A model generated the notes under the pieces. It saw only the letters and a program-made list of their open reading frames with translations, did not search any database and had not been told where the DNA came from. A stretch of 64,000 nucleotides of DNA, from NCBI GenBank assembly GCA_009869945.1, contig WIXG01000004.1:62001-126000 (forward strand), given 5' to 3'. Every line of letters begins with the position of its first letter. Position 1 is the first letter of the stretch. Below, in pieces: positions 38,901-52,002 of the stretch. The DNA comes from Mesaphorura yosii (lineage: Eukaryota; Arthropoda; Collembola; Poduromorpha; Tullbergiidae). The position numbers and the translations under genes were made by a program.

Positions 38901-41900
38901 CTCACTTGCTTTTGTGTTGTACCAAACCGCAACTTGAAATGGTGCATTCTAATCTGGATAGAAAACATGGCTATTGAGGCTTCAAAATTTGGCCTCTGAC
39001 ATTTTTTGGCGCCCGTAAGAATGCGTCACGGGAAAAATTGGCTTGGTCTTCGTGTTGGTGTAATGAAATGTGGAAATGCCATCTCCTCTAAAATCACGAT
39101 CAGTCCTCGGAAAGCTAAAGTCAGAAAAGAACCCGAAAAACTTATTGCTGCAGTTTGGAATAAATCTTTGTCATTCTCTCGCACTGCAACCAGCGGAAGC
39201 AGGAAGGAGCAAGGCGGCATGAATAATACAGTTTTTGCCTGAATTGTACATGTTATAGCGCGGCAGCCGGTAAGTATCACTCGTTGGCAAATGTAATTAC
39301 CAAGGGCTTACCAACATGAAATGTTGAATGAATTTCTTACAGAGACTGCCTTTACGGCCTGCGTATTTGCATAGGCAAATCTTTCTCTTCTCTGGTTCTG
39401 TGTCTTCGTTGCTATTCATTTGGGTTCCGCACCACGGTTCAGTTGGGCCATGAATATTGCGCTCGCGTAATGTTTAATGTGCAGTCACTATTTTTCTTTC
39501 TCTCAGTTGGGTTCTCTTCCACTCTCGCCCACCAGGGAAATAATTTAAGGCAGCAAGGCCAGTACAACTAAATCTCTTATACCTAAGCCCTTGTCTTAAT
39601 CTTTTGGTTTCTCTGACACAACCGCACAGTCGACAAAGCGCCAAGCGCGTACGGTGCAGGACTTTCCATTGCACGCGTATTGTGCGTAGGTCTCAGTTGG
39701 GAGAAAGCAAAGGCACACAAGTTGCAGTCTCTCAAAATCTAAATTGGAGATTTAGTTTTAAGCCAGCATTCCCTCTCTGCTTTGCAGGCAGACAGTGGCA
39801 AGTTAAGTTCTCGGTTAGTTTGTGTTTGCTGGCATATTTGACTCACCAAACCAAACCAATAAGCCAGCGCACGTTCATTTCGTTTACAATTCTATCAAGG
39901 ACGGCAATGAGCAAGAGCACGAGACGAGAAGGAAACTAAATATTAGTTTATAGAAGACAGACATTCGTGAATCCCTTAAAGTAAAAATAATGTCTAATAC
40001 GTTGGTGTTGGATGCTTCTGTCATGTTGAAGGCAGTTAGTTAGGAGGCTGATAAATTAGAGAACGCGGGCATTATTAAATTATTACGCTGTACGCTCTAC
40101 TCTGCGTTGCTGTTATGCATTCGCAGTGCATCTGAGTTCATAATATTCATAAGGAGCCAGGATAAATCGTGGTTTCTGAGGTTTGGGATTCCAAGCAGAT
40201 CAGAAAATTAGTTTGAGGTCGCCGCTGGAGAAATCTTGCCTTGCTTTCAAGTACAGAACGAACCTGAGAAGCAAGCGGATGAAGATGGTAATGCCTTAAA
40301 GCCTTAAACTCGACGGAAAATGCATTCCCCATTTGAAGTCTTGCTCAAATATTTCATACTCGTGCAGTATTTCGACTACCATCATGATTACATTCCATTT
40401 ACCATTATATTTATTATTACTCTCTGAATGCTAATAACGAAGTCTCAGATCTCAGTCAGTTAATCTTACATTCAGACATTTAGGAGTTGCACTGGATTGC
40501 CCACGACTTTGCCTGCATTTACATAACACCATAATAGAAGGCAGATAAGGAATTCCTGCGACGGAGTAATCCATAATTCTATTTTATAGCTATTTAGATT
40601 AATGTCATGATTTTCTTTCACGCTTTAAATTTGGCAGTCGTCGTGGCAGGGCAAGTCAGAAGTGAAACGTATTAAAAGCAGTGGATATAAAAGGCTTTCC
40701 ATTTTATTCGCACTTTACTCAGACTGAGGTTCAAGACTCTCCCTCCACTGCACTTTCAGGTCTGGCAGTATGCTCTCGTGATGTCTGTCTGCATGCTCTT
40801 GCTCGTTCCCTGTCTAATAATTCAAAAGGAAAACCTCCAAGGCGACGGGCTCAAGAAAGGAGGGAAAGAGAATAGAAAATTTTAAGGTTATAATAATACT
40901 AACGTGCACTGCATGCATTAAATTGAACTTCAACCAATTTTTCCATGTTGGCGTTACGTATGAGTAGAGAAATGAACCTCAAGTTTGCTCGATGCTCGGA
41001 GTAGAGAAAGGACCTGTTGGGAACACCACAGTTTCTCATCGACTACCAGTTTTTACAACTGCAAACTGCTTTCCTTATCCCAAATGTGCATTCCCGTGCA
41101 AGGGTTCATTGAGAGTATTAGCGTGAACTTGTAAAGGAACAAAATATTACAAATTCTTGGTGTAGTGCTCGTAATAATTTTTGATGTCGCTCTCCCCTTC
41201 CACATTTTCTTGTCCCAGCTTCCATTCAGTATCCAAGCTCTCCAGCACGGGTATAATCTTAATTTTTCACAAGAATTGAATCACGAGTTAAGAAATGAAA
41301 AACTTGAGGAGGGTGGCTTGAGATATTGCATAGAACTGCAACTGCACTCAGGAGCCACTGAAGGCTGAATCGCAGTTGCAGTGAAAGTGCATTTGATTCA
41401 GGAAGTGCAAGTGCAAGACCAAAATCGTCGATAAACTACTCGAAAGGACAAATGACTTGAATTCGATGCATTTGGTAAATGATTTACTGTATTGTTGCTC
41501 TACAGTGTCTAAATTGTTTGGAAGGAATGCAATTTACCTGCACCTAGAGTCAACTAGAGCACAATCAAGCAGTTGATCCTCAAATCATGTCCTTCAGGAT
41601 AGAATAAATTTGAAAAGTCTCAACGGAATCGAATGAACAGTAATTTTGGCAAGTATTTTGCATATGGAGAATCAATTGACCTCAAACCGTCCTATTGACC
41701 GGATGAATTCACTGCATTTGAGTACAACTTCTGAGGAATTCCGGCCAGTTCTGAATATGAATATGTAAACCTAACAGGCAAGCAACATGCAATGATCACG
41801 CAAATGTTTCTAAGAATAAGTTTCATGTATTCGTGCCATAAATTCGCGATCAATTAGGCACCGTACTTTCTTCACAAGCCGCACTGCTGTCGCAACCTCA

Positions 41901-44900
41901 ACGTATGGGAAAGAAACCAGGCGGATTGGCTCAGCACTGACGCAGAGAGTTGAGTCCCAACTTTGCTAGGTACACACTTTTCTCATGAGACATTTTAATA
42001 AAATGGAAACAAATGAAATTTATGTTTGAATTGCATGATTGCCCGAATAATGTGCGCTACACACTATAATGCATCATAAGATATTTATTTTGATAGCTCT
42101 TCGTTCATGGCCTTAGCGCATGCCACGCATGGCATGGCACGCCAAGAAAGAAAAGGAATGATTTCCCTTGTTCCTGCTTCTTTCACACGTTACTTCTATA
42201 TTCTGTATCAAACTCGACAACTCTAGGAGAGGGACTGGGAACGATTATAACTCAATTAAACGATGGTAACGCGTAACTTATTAAATTGGCATGAAAGGTG
42301 AAAAGGTTTATGTTCTCTTCTGTTCAGACATCGCCAATGAATTATTGAAGCCGATAGTCATAAAATGTAGCGAACTCCACGCGAATAAATCAACAAAGTC
42401 AAAACCGCAACTCGTAGAGCAAGGCTCACCTGTGCAGGTAATGCAAACTTGAACCTGGATTGACGTTGAGTTGACGCTTCTTCCCCGATGACGCTCACAT
42501 CAATAATTAATGTGATTTTTCGAGTAAACAAGGTAAAGTTCAATGTAGCGACAAGAACACAAGCAAATACACGGTTGATGTTGATATTCCGAAAGCCGCG
42601 TATGAGACGAAAGTCGTAGCCAAGTCTCAGGAGAAAGAGAAGAAGCCAGACAAGAAGAAATGAGTGAAATGTCAAGAGTAATGAGTATCCAGGTTACAGC
42701 CAAGAACTTTTTGCACCAACAAAGTTATTATGTACTGGTTACTCTGTACGTCTCGAGATGCGATGATGCTCCGCAATTTTGCACTGCAGCAGGAGTGTTT
42801 ATACAGATAACTGTGTATGAGCAAGCTGCAGAAAAAGCTGTCTTAGTATGATTATTTCAGTAGTAATCATGTGGTGAAACGATTTGTGCTGACGCATTCC
42901 ACCTCGTAGAAAGAAAATCTTAAGGTGACGGTCAAAGTTCAACGAAGGAATTCGAATTCCACAAGAAAACGAAACTGCCGCTTCGGCAGTACTTTTGTCG
43001 TATGATGTGTAAGACTGTTGATAACTTGTGCCGTTTGATGTTGGACAGAGAGCGATTCACAGTTGACACTGCAAAGTGAAAGAGAACCTGAGAACTGCTG
43101 AAAAGAGAGGAAAGGAGCCAGCTCGTAGAACGCGAGCACAAAAGAAGCAGCGGAAATAACGCATGCTCATTTTGGGAAGCTTTTCAGCTTCTCCACAAAC
43201 CATTTATGTGCTTTCACTGCATGCTAGTGGCAGTAGGCACATTGCCTATGTTTGTGCCTGAATATTGGTTTGGCACTTTCTCCTTGCGTGCCTGGCCGTG
43301 CACTGCACTACTCTTTGGGCTATGCTATGGCCTTCTCGTACACACTTCACATCCGTGGTGGTGGTGGTTGGCATTCGTTTAGACACAGTATCACAGGCAC
43401 AGGAAGGCAGAAAGGACACACAAAAACACAATGGACAGGCAAGAAGAAAGAACCCATTGAATTTGAGCAGTACTCATATCGAATCCACTCATACGACTTT
43501 GGTCTCTTGATAATATCTTTGTGCGCGGTGAAACTAACGGGCACAGACAGAGCACAAGTACCTTCGTTTCTGCTCTCCTCTCCAGAATGAAAGCCTACCC
43601 TCATAGAATTAAGCCATCCGGTTCAATTTTGTGTGATTGCAGCACAAGCACACTCATACCTTCGCATTCGTAAAATTTGGATCTGCTCACGCTCAGCTCG
43701 CGTCGTATCATAGAACAGGAAGCACTTGACTGCTTGATTATTATACAGGTTGCATTCTTCAGTCCCTCTGCGTCAAGTCAAGTCAAGAGTATTTCTACAT
43801 TTTAGAACAAAGGACATCAGGTTTTTATGAAAGCTTGGTTTTGATGACGATGGCAGTGATCAAGATCACAATCATCGTTGATTTTATTCAATTTAGACAA
43901 TGCAGTGGGGAGATCCGAAGAATGAGCGAGCAGAAGAACCCTCAAAGAATTTGATTTTTATGAGAAAATAATCTCATTTTCCCATGACGCAATTGCTTAA
44001 GGATAAGAGCCCCATCAAACAGAAAACCAAAATGATTTGTGGAAAGGATGACGTAGCATTGATTTAAGTTCGTTCCACGCAACGCTGTCATTAACAGTAA
44101 TTACAAGAAGCTAGAAACTGGTGGTAGTAGGTAATATTTTCATCGCAGCAGCGGGACTCAGCATGAAGCCAAATATTTGCCATGAATCATGTAATTAATT
44201 ACAAACTTTCGGGACAGGGAAAAATGGCAACAAATAATGGCCAACGGTTCAACAAAGAATAAAGTAATTTCGTGTAATAATTATACATGCAAACTAAAAT
44301 TTAGACTGTGGCAGCATTTCACCACACAATTCGTGCTCGTGCTCTGTTTGCCTGGTACGAACACACCATGCAGCCATGGCCGTTTTCGTTTCGCATGCCT
44401 CATGCATGCCAAATTCCAAATAATGCCCGGTGCCGTAAACTTGTTACTGATTCCCATGCTAAGATACGATATCATACTTCAGGCTGAGCCCATTTTGATA
44501 AAACTGCGACTGCGACTCGGTGTGTAATTGCTAAACTAACTGTAACGCTTAATGTTGCATGACAACATTCCACTAGTCCGCAGTTCCTACATGATTTCAC
44601 CGCAGCGTAGTATCAGTGCCCTTCTTACGGAGAGATTCATTTCGACACGATGCGGATGGGGTCTCCATATGTAAACTATGCATAGAATATATTTTGTAAT
44701 CATACGTGTCAAAAAAGGAGAAAGAGAGGAAACACCCCCATCGACATTTTTACATTTTATTACAAGAAGGCGAGACAGGAAAGTCGGTAGTCGGGTTCCG
44801 GACAATGAAGAATATTAATTTTTATGCCGAAACGCTATTGGCAATGCCGCCACGGGCAGGGCACGGCTGAGAAGATGAAGCAAAGAATGTAATCGTTATA

Positions 44901-47314
44901 GTAGCTAATGTTTTATAGCTTGTGGTTTTCCAGTGCTTTTACTATTTGCAACAAAGAAGAAAGTTGCAGCACGCCCTTGCGGGGTCGACTTGGGTTAGCA
45001 TCTTTTGAGAAAAATTGCCGTTCAATTTGATTACGGCAAGTCCATGCGCACGCACTAACAAAATAACTTGGCAGCGACTTCAAGAGGAGAAAGTTCATGC
45101 CCATGGTTCCTTTCACCGGTGCGTTCTCAAAGCGTTCTTATCCGGTGAGCGCATGCATTCACCCATCGGTCTACTCGGCGCTTACGCACTCTGCACTGTA
45201 TGCTTGGTGGAAGAGATTATATTAAGACCTGTCTACTTTAGCTGTCATGTAACAAGAAGGATTACACATAAGGAAGGAAAAGGGTTTAAAAATGTATTAC
45301 AGATCTCATGCATAAAATTATTTCGAAGCTTACTCCACTCATTTTGCATTAGCAAAGTCCATGGTGGACTTTCCTTCCCGCCCTTCTGTCCTTTTGAATT
45401 TGACAGCTTATCAGCTTGTCCCACACATTTCACTAATTACGTGCAAGTCCAGACTGCGGAGATTGTTAAGCACACATCACTGTCAATTAGGGAAATTGTT
45501 CCAGTAAGAATACGGTACCTAAGCCCCAGTTCCTTCCTCATATGATGAATAGATAGAATCATCAATTCCACGCATCGTTAGCATCGCATCATCATCATTA
45601 TCGGATATCAATCACTTCTGTTTGAATTTAAAGTCGTGCAACGAGGAGAAATGAGATGGAAATGAATAAAAGTCTTGTCAAGTACACTGCGATATAGTCA
45701 TCGGATTATGATTAAAATCAATTTTCCCTTCCTTCCTTCATTTCCTTTGAATGAACTTAATTTCTGCCAACTCCAATCAAATGAATGCTTTGCGTAGCTA
45801 CTCCATGCAAATGATGCGTATAACAGCTATATGTTCTATGTTGTACGAGACGAGCAGGCATTCTTAATTCATTAGTGGAGAAAGATTACCCACTATTTTA
45901 TGCTGAGGCAGAAAGAATAAGAACTGGCTACATTTCTGCCATGCTTTCTGGCTTGAAAAGTGACGCTTTAAAGAGCTCCTTTCTCATTACGAGAAGCTCA
46001 CGAGTCTTGGAAGAAGATTAATGTCTGTTCCCTCAAGGAAAGAGCGTCTTAATTGCGTCGGATCATCATTTTGCTATGTATTAAGTTTGTGGCAACCGAT
46101 ACTATAAATTTAAGCCAAAAATTTTCAGGTGCTCCGTGCTTTCATTTCAATACGCAGTCACATTCTGCACTGCGCTGCGGATTGTCTTGGGAACTTGGCC
46201 CAATGTAAATGTAATCGAGCATGGAGGAGTGTGGATACGGAAGTGGTCAGAGGAAGTTGGTCTTAGGTCAGATGCCTCACTTTCTCTTGCCTCACGATCT
46301 TTTCCTCCATTTTTTATGCCTCACAAGGCACTTTGCCTCAATTCCTTTCACTCACTTTCTCAGTTCGCGATGAAAACACAACATTTTTTGAAAATATCAC
46401 ATTCAGAAGTGGTAAAAATGAAGTTGCATGAAATATGTTTTAAAAAAATAATTAGAGGTGATCGTGAAGGCAAGCACTTGGTGAGTTTAAATATACCATA
46501 GTGCACTCAACTGTGAGGTTCAAGGAGGCACTCGTCTGCAGTTACCAATTCCTTGCTTTTTTATGCGGAGGACATGATCAGTTGTGACAAAACGAAATCA
46601 AAATGCATACTGAACTGACCTCTCTCTAACCTAGCTTTGATAATGAAACATTTTTGGTAGTGAGGCAATGTAAATTGAAGCATAAAAAATGAGGCAAGTG
46701 GTAGTAAGGCAAATGAAAATGAAGCAATTGACCGAACGCGAGAAAGTTAGCCCAAAGTCTGTAACCAAAAGCCTTGTCGAAGTCAACCAAATCTTTCTCC
46801 AGGGAACCATTGATGCATGCGAGATCATTTCAAGTGTTAACTTTTCCTTGGTCTGGACATGCACACTGCAACAGCAATGCGGAAATACAATCATACAATG
46901 TTTTGTCCGCAGTCAGCATGTACTTGAACTTGTTTCATATAATTGTATCTATTTTTGGCTGGGCCTCGGGGACATCGGTGCATCGATTCCATTGCCGCGT
47001 TGCACTGTACGGTGCCAGCGTGTATAAATGAATTTCAATGGAAATATTCTCAGAGTGAATAATGTCTCTAAGTTCCCATTACCTTTCGTTTTTCCAGTCG
47101 ACCTTGTATATAAAATACGATTCCAATATTCCATTTTATCGCTTACACACGAAATGCACAGAACTCATCGAAGCCACATGTCGCTTAAGGTCGTGCCAAA
47201 AGTGCATTGAGGTAATATTTTATAGTCGAATTATTAACCAATTCTCAGTTTCTAAGTTTGGATTTGCAGCGTGTCTGCAGTCTGCAGAAATGCCAGAGCT
47301 CATTTCGACTCGGT
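35962..47314. other. Gene-free stretch (11.4 kb) upstream of the FSTL5-like gene
   Basis: No open frame here has a recognisable domain or splice-consistent continuation. It probably contains the 5' UTR exon(s) and promoter of the FSTL5-like gene, because its first coding exon is preceded by a splice acceptor. Small features are a CpG-rich palindrome at 37980-38003 and a (TCAAG)3 run near 43776-43790. The 176-codon open frame at 45015-45545 begins with TTG, not ATG, and matches nothing I know. Confidence 0.6.
37980..38003. repeat. CpG-rich palindrome
   Basis: CCACGTAC and GTACGTGG form an 8-bp perfect inverted repeat around an 8-bp centre that itself contains CGTACG. It could be chance or a bHLH/CACGTG-like binding cluster. 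No gene is attached to it. Confidence 0.5.
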
Positions 47315-47346
47315 CACTATGGGACAGGGTAGGGTAAAAAATGGAA
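47315..47346 (+). repeat. Left terminal inverted repeat (32 bp)
   Basis: Identical, in reverse complement, to 48220-48251. It begins CACTATGGGACAGGG and ends in an A-rich part. It is preceded by T and the pentamer CTCGG. Confidence 0.9.
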
Positions 47347-48219
47347 AAAAATTCAAAATGGTGAGAAACCAGTGAAAATGACCATTTCTAAAATTTGGTA
47401 AAGATTTTTCTCCAAAATATTGATTTTCCCGGCCCGGTGAACCTTGAATTCACAACTAAACTCTAAAATCTTTATTGCAGCAGTGAAAGGCGTTCAGTAT
47501 TTTATGTAAATGAGTTGACAAGGCCTGAAATGTGCGGTTAACTGACAAAATAACTGTTAAGCATAAACTTAGTTACAATATAACGTTAATTAAGCCAACT
47601 AAACTTCGTCAATACAAACTGTATTATTTTCTTCGAGTTCTCTGACCGGTTGTTTACATTAGTGTAATGAGCAACAATTTGCCGATTGGTGAAAGTCTGT
47701 CCGGTGTCCATGATTTGGAACTTAGAATCACTGAGCACTCAAGCTACTAAAGGAATCTGAGCTCTGAACTGGAGCTAGTCACTTACTGCATGTAGAACAG
47801 TGAAGTACTTCAGCAAAAGTCGTTTCGGAGTAAACAAAATTTCTAAATTGCGCCTTTTAAACTCCTTACAACCTTCTTGGGTTGTTTATTCATAAATGAA
47901 TTTGAAACAAAGACGATCTCGATTGCAGAACTTTGAGCTTATATATTTCAAGAGCAAAATGAGAGGGGGACGGCGTGGGAAGGATTTCGGTAGAGAACGA
48001 CTAATACATCAGAAATGTGTCTGTCTGTCTTTGGAAGCTACAAAATAGCACAAAAAAGCAAAAGAAGCCCGTGCTGATGCATTTCCTCTGAAAGTGCATG
48101 AATCATATTGCCATCACTGGGCGAGGTATGAACAGATTTGAATGAAATTTTCGCGATCGATGCATTTTTTTAAACGTATTCGGCTAAAATCAAATCTAGG
48201 TATACAGTATCCCCTTTTA

Positions 48220-48251
48220 TTCCATTTTTTACCCTACCCTGTCCCATAGTG
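48220..48251 (-). repeat. Right terminal inverted repeat (32 bp)
   Basis: Reverse complement of the left repeat with no mismatch over 32 bp. It is followed by G and the pentamer CTCGG. It ends about 610 bp before the start codon of the SLC35A-like gene, so it could lie in or near that gene's promoter region. Confidence 0.9.
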
Positions 48252-48861
48252 GCTCGGGTGTGCTGACGCATAATTAGTTTCAGTTGTGGTGTGGACGAAT
48301 CCAATCATCACGAACCCACTGCACCGGCTGTTTGGCAGTTACAAATTGACGAGCTTTGCCCCAAACTGTAGCAGTGTATGCCGATGTACTTTTAGACTCA
48401 ATTTGAGATTTGTATCGGTAGTATCTGTGATCTCACTAACTCAGCAGTACCTGCCATTGTCATCTCGTTGTTGTCGTTAGTTAGTACGTGGCATGGTTTA
48501 ATTGAAACACCTGTATTTGTGTTTCAAAGCAGATGTAGTTGCAAAAATTCACGATTTCCAGCACATGAAATCTGTTCACGTGTAGTACACTCATCGAAAT
48601 ACTCAAGCACAGTGGATAAAGCAGACCAAACACAACGTGTTTCGTTTTTACATATTCGCGTCTTCCACACAGTAGTATCAGGATAATTCGTGATCTGAAA
48701 ATATAGAATTAGGAGCCGGACTTTTGCAACGCCACTGCTTCAATTTAGACAACGCAAGTTTACATGACTGTCCAGTGTAGATAAGTAGTCGCTGCGCTGT
48801 CTGGAGAGCAATCGTCAGAGTTGAGACTGTCATCAAGTGTAGTCTGTGTAGTTTGTGTAAA
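48252..48861 (+). other. Upstream region and 5' UTR of the SLC35A-like gene
   Basis: About 610 bp between the transposon and the ATG at 48862. I see no clear TATA box close to the ATG. Several in-frame stops precede the chosen start. The transcription start cannot be placed. Confidence 0.5.
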
Positions 48862-50148
48862 ATGAATCCAAAACTGTTGAGTTTGATCTCATTATCCGTC
48901 CAAAATGCGATGTTTGCAATCTCAATTCGTTATTCACGAGTCAGGACAGACAAGATGTTTCTGGCATCCACAGGTATGCGCACCGACTTAAATAAACCAT
49001 GATTCAATGTGGCATCCACCATTCCGATTCCGACAGTTAATTCTGAGCTTCATTTGCATTTTAATTTCAGCTGTACTGAACACAGAGATTCTCAAGTTTT
49101 TGGCCAGCATGTATTTATTGTACAGAGAAGAGGATTCGTTTAAATCACTCAAGCAAACAGTTCTGAACAAGATTTACCGAGAGCCAATTGATACACTGAA
49201 AGTTTGTGTTCCCAGCTTCGTTTATGTGGTGCAGAATAACTTGCTCTACTTTGCAGCATCGCATCTAGACTCGGCTACATTCCAAGTGAGTAAACAATGG
49301 CATGGAATATGTGAAATGAGGAAAAGCTGGGGCTCGGCGTTACCGGCACCTGGTGGCGCAATTAAATTATGCAAACTGATGTCCTCTTCTGTTTTACATA
49401 TTTCAGATTACGTTTCAACTGAAAATACTCACGACAGCTCTATTTAGTGTCTTCCTGCTCCAGAAGAAACTTTTGTCAACGCAGTGGCTGGCCCTACTAA
49501 TTTTACTCGTTGGAGTTGTTCTGGTGGAGCTGTCAGACACGAAAGAAGGACAACATTCAAAGAAGAATGCTGGAAAAGAAAACAGACTGATTGGATTTAT
49601 CGCCGTGTTTGGTGCTGCTTGCTGTTCCGGATTTGCTGGAGTCTACTTCGAAAGGATCCTGAAAGGTACTGCGTCAGTCTCACTTTGGTTAAGAAATGTC
49701 CAGCTGGCATTCTGTTCGATTCCGATCGGACTCTTCACGTGTGTGGTGTCCGACTGGAAGCAACTGAACGAGAAGGGCTTCTTCTATGGTTATGACTCAT
49801 TTGTCGTGTACGTGATAGCTCTACAAGCCGTGGGAGGAATTTTAGTGGGCTTGGTCGTCAAGTACGCCGACAATTTGCTTAAAGGTAGGCCCAAGATTGA
49901 AATAACACCGGATTTGAATGAAGTTCTGATTATCATTTCATTTTACAGGATTCGCAGCTGCATCAGCTATCGTGATGGCTTGCGTCGCGTCAATGATCTT
50001 GTTCGAGTTCCGATTAACAATGAAATTTGTTTTTGGAACCGTCATGATTATAATTTCAACATTCCTGTACGGTCACCAACCGGCAGGTAAAGTGAAAGTC
50101 ATTCAGTTAACAAGCCAATCAGACAGTGAAGAAGACAGTGGAGCATGA
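48862..50148 (+). CDS. Nucleotide-sugar transporter, SLC35A family (UDP-GlcNAc/UDP-galactose type), 4 exons
   Basis: Multi-pass Golgi/ER antiporter that brings UDP-sugars into the lumen in exchange for the nucleoside monophosphate. Exons: 48862-48973, 49071-49285, 49407-49884, 49949-50148; GT-AG, phases agree, 334 residues, which is the usual SLC35A length. Family-diagnostic stretches include SVQNAMFAISIRYSR, TAVLNTEILKFLAS, YVVQNNLLYFAASHLDSATFQ, ITFQLKILTTALFSVFLLQ, GFAGVYFERILKG and LVVKYADNLLKGFAAA. The C-terminus is acidic (QSDSEEDSGA) and cytosolic. It is most like SLC35A2/A3; I cannot tell substrate preference from sequence. The final exon reads through a GGTAAAG that could act as a donor, so an alternative C-terminus is possible. 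Confidence 0.92.
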
Positions 50149-50176
50149 GTACAAGGTGACAAGACCATGAAATGTC

Positions 50177-50182
50177 AATAAA
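50177..50182 (+). terminator. Polyadenylation signal AATAAA of the SLC35A-like gene
   Basis: The hexamer begins 29 nt after the TGA stop, implying a very short 3' UTR. Confidence 0.65.
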
Positions 50183-50830
50183 AGCATTTGTGCAAAGCAA
50201 TTACGAGTTCTGTACGAAAGAATATGATTCAGAGTTTTCCACAACAGGTTCCTAATACTATAAATTGAACAAATGCACCTGAGCCGGAACTGGACAATGC
50301 AGTCGAATGATAGCCAAGCCACGAACCAGCCAGGGTTTTTCATCATTGAACACAAAGGGGAAACCGTTTACAACAGTACAAAAGTACAGTACACTCCGGA
50401 ACGGAAGAATTCTGTCACGGGTTCGGACGAGAAGCATGTAATATTTAATCGCGAGGAAACAAGAAAATAAATTGCAGTGCGCAGTGCAAAGTAATGGGAC
50501 AAGTCTTTCGAAATTAAAACTATTAGAGTTTCCAGCCGGTACAAAAATGTGAGCAATAGAAAATCAAGTCTACGAAGGAAAGGACTAAGTTATGGTTAGT
50601 GTTTGTCAGAAGCGCGTGTGAATGGCTGGTGCAGGGCAACCCAGCTCAGGCGGATAATGTTTCACCGAGACAAGATTAATGAAATACGAGGGCTTTATAC
50701 TCGTATACTTTTAGACCGATCGTAATTCAAAAATTTAATAACTTTTATGAGGCTGCTTTTGTTGACAACCAAGATCTCGACAATTACGAAAAGTAACAGA
50801 TTCATTAACGGCTGCAAAAGTATCGTAAAT
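50183..50830. other. Spacer between two convergent genes
   Basis: About 650 bp between the polyadenylation signals of the SLC35A-like gene (+) and the membrane-protein gene (-). No coding evidence on either strand. Confidence 0.6.
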
Positions 50831-50836
50831 TTTATT
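50831..50836 (-). terminator. Polyadenylation signal of the unidentified membrane-protein gene
   Basis: TTTATT on the + strand is AATAAA on the minus strand, 80 nt past the stop codon at 50918-50916. Confidence 0.55.
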
Positions 50837-50915
50837 GTAGACGTTTGCTTACAATTCGCTGATTAAATTATTGCCCGCTCTGCGCACTTGTAATAGTAAA
50901 ATCTAAAGACAAACT

Positions 50916-52002
50916 TCACCTAGTAGAATCTTTCCTCATTTTGGGTTCCTGACCTGGCAGCAAACTCCAGAAGTCGCTGTAATCCGGCACAGCCGCTGCA
51001 GTTTGGAAGACGTCTTCTTTCTCATCATCAGACTCAATTACGTCGCCAATTTCCAACTCGCGACCTGGAGCAATTAATGTTAGTCAAATTCAAGTTGCAA
51101 TTAAGTATCTGGATTCATTATTAATGAGAAGCCAAAACCTTTTGCTGTGGTGTGCGCCATTTTCTCGGCAACTTTCCGGTCTCGCTCTCGCTTCGGTTCC
51201 TTAAAGATGGAAGGCAGGCCAAAATTTTTGAAACTGGCCAAGTTCTAATTAGTTCACGAGTTGGTTTACCTTTCCTACTGGAACCACGTAATAGCCCATC
51301 TTTTGATAATCCCAGAATGGCCAGCCCTTGGTTGGATCAGGGAATCGTTCGTCAATCATAGTTTTGAGTCGAAAGTGCCCAAGGAACATCAAACACAAAC
51401 CACAAATCAGTGCAATTGAGAACAGACAGAATTGAATGACGGTTTCTGCTGGACTTTCCAATCTTGCCTTGAAACTAATGACCTATACGAAACGAAAAAT
51501 TACCAGCCGATAAATAAAGTAGGCGACTGTGAATGAAACCTTTGTAATTGCATTGCAGAGTTGGATGCGTCGTTCTTCTTTCAACCTCGGTATTCTATGA
51601 ACGCCCTGTTCGAGTGACACATTATTTGCAACACATTCAGAGTTTGCTTCACTGAAGTCATAGGTTCCATTTCCGAGTCTGCACAACGCGATAATATCAT
51701 TGACACTTTTCCCTTCGTAAAATGGCTTCTGTTTCTGATATTCTTCCACGTTCAATTGAACGAATTTTACATCTTCACCTAGCTGCCTATTGTTCCATTC
51801 TTCATGCAACTGTGGACAAATGTCCTGATCCTGACAGTTTAAGGTCAAATGTTTCACACAAAATGTTCATGACATTCAGACAGATTGGGATTGCATGCTG
51901 ATTGACGGATTGATAACTTACGGCATCGGAAAAGACCTGACCCCTCACGAGGACCAGGATTGCCAAAACGATTAAATTGCCTTCGGTTCGACTCATTTTC
52001 AT
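50916..52002 (-). CDS. Unidentified membrane protein, 5 exons
   Basis: I do not recognise the family. Exons in order: 52002-51922, 51830-51504, 51482-51270, 51199-51139, 51064-50916; GT-AG, phases agree, 276 residues if the ATG at 52002 is used. That start gives a signal-like segment MKMSRTEGNLIVLAILVLVR. An extracytoplasmic-looking part of about 100 residues follows with four cysteines and N-glycosylation sites (NGTYDF, NNVSL). Then come one weak hydrophobic stretch (ITKVSFTVAYFIYRL) and one strong membrane segment (ETVIQFCLFSIALICGLCLM), a conserved-looking tail RFPDPTKGWPFWDYQKMGYY, a basic patch and an acidic C-terminus. The donor of exon 4 is unusual (AAAG|GTTTTG). The reading frame stays open upstream of 52002 to about 52160, after a possible acceptor, so the true N-terminus may be longer and include another membrane segment. 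Confidence 0.75.

Larger units (their letters stand above)
47315..48251. mobile_element. Non-autonomous DNA transposon (MITE-like), Transib-type ends
   Basis: The first 32 bp and the last 32 bp are perfect inverted copies starting CACTATGGGACAGGG. The 937-bp interior has no long open frame, so it would need a transposase supplied elsewhere. The outermost CACTATGG matches CACWATGG, the known terminal consensus of Transib elements, the transposase group related to RAG1. Transib makes 5-bp GC-rich target duplications. Here CTCGG occurs on both sides (47309-47313 and 48253-48257) but is one base away from each repeat end, so the duplication is not clean. The mobile-element call is strong; the Transib assignment is tentative. 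Confidence 0.8.

Noticed and set aside
45015..45545. 176-codon open frame on the + strand
   Set aside because: It begins with TTG, has no recognisable domain, and lies in AT-rich noncoding DNA; chance is enough to explain it.
47347..48219. Coding capacity inside the inverted-repeat element
   Set aside because: Stops occur in all frames at short intervals; no transposase motif is seen.
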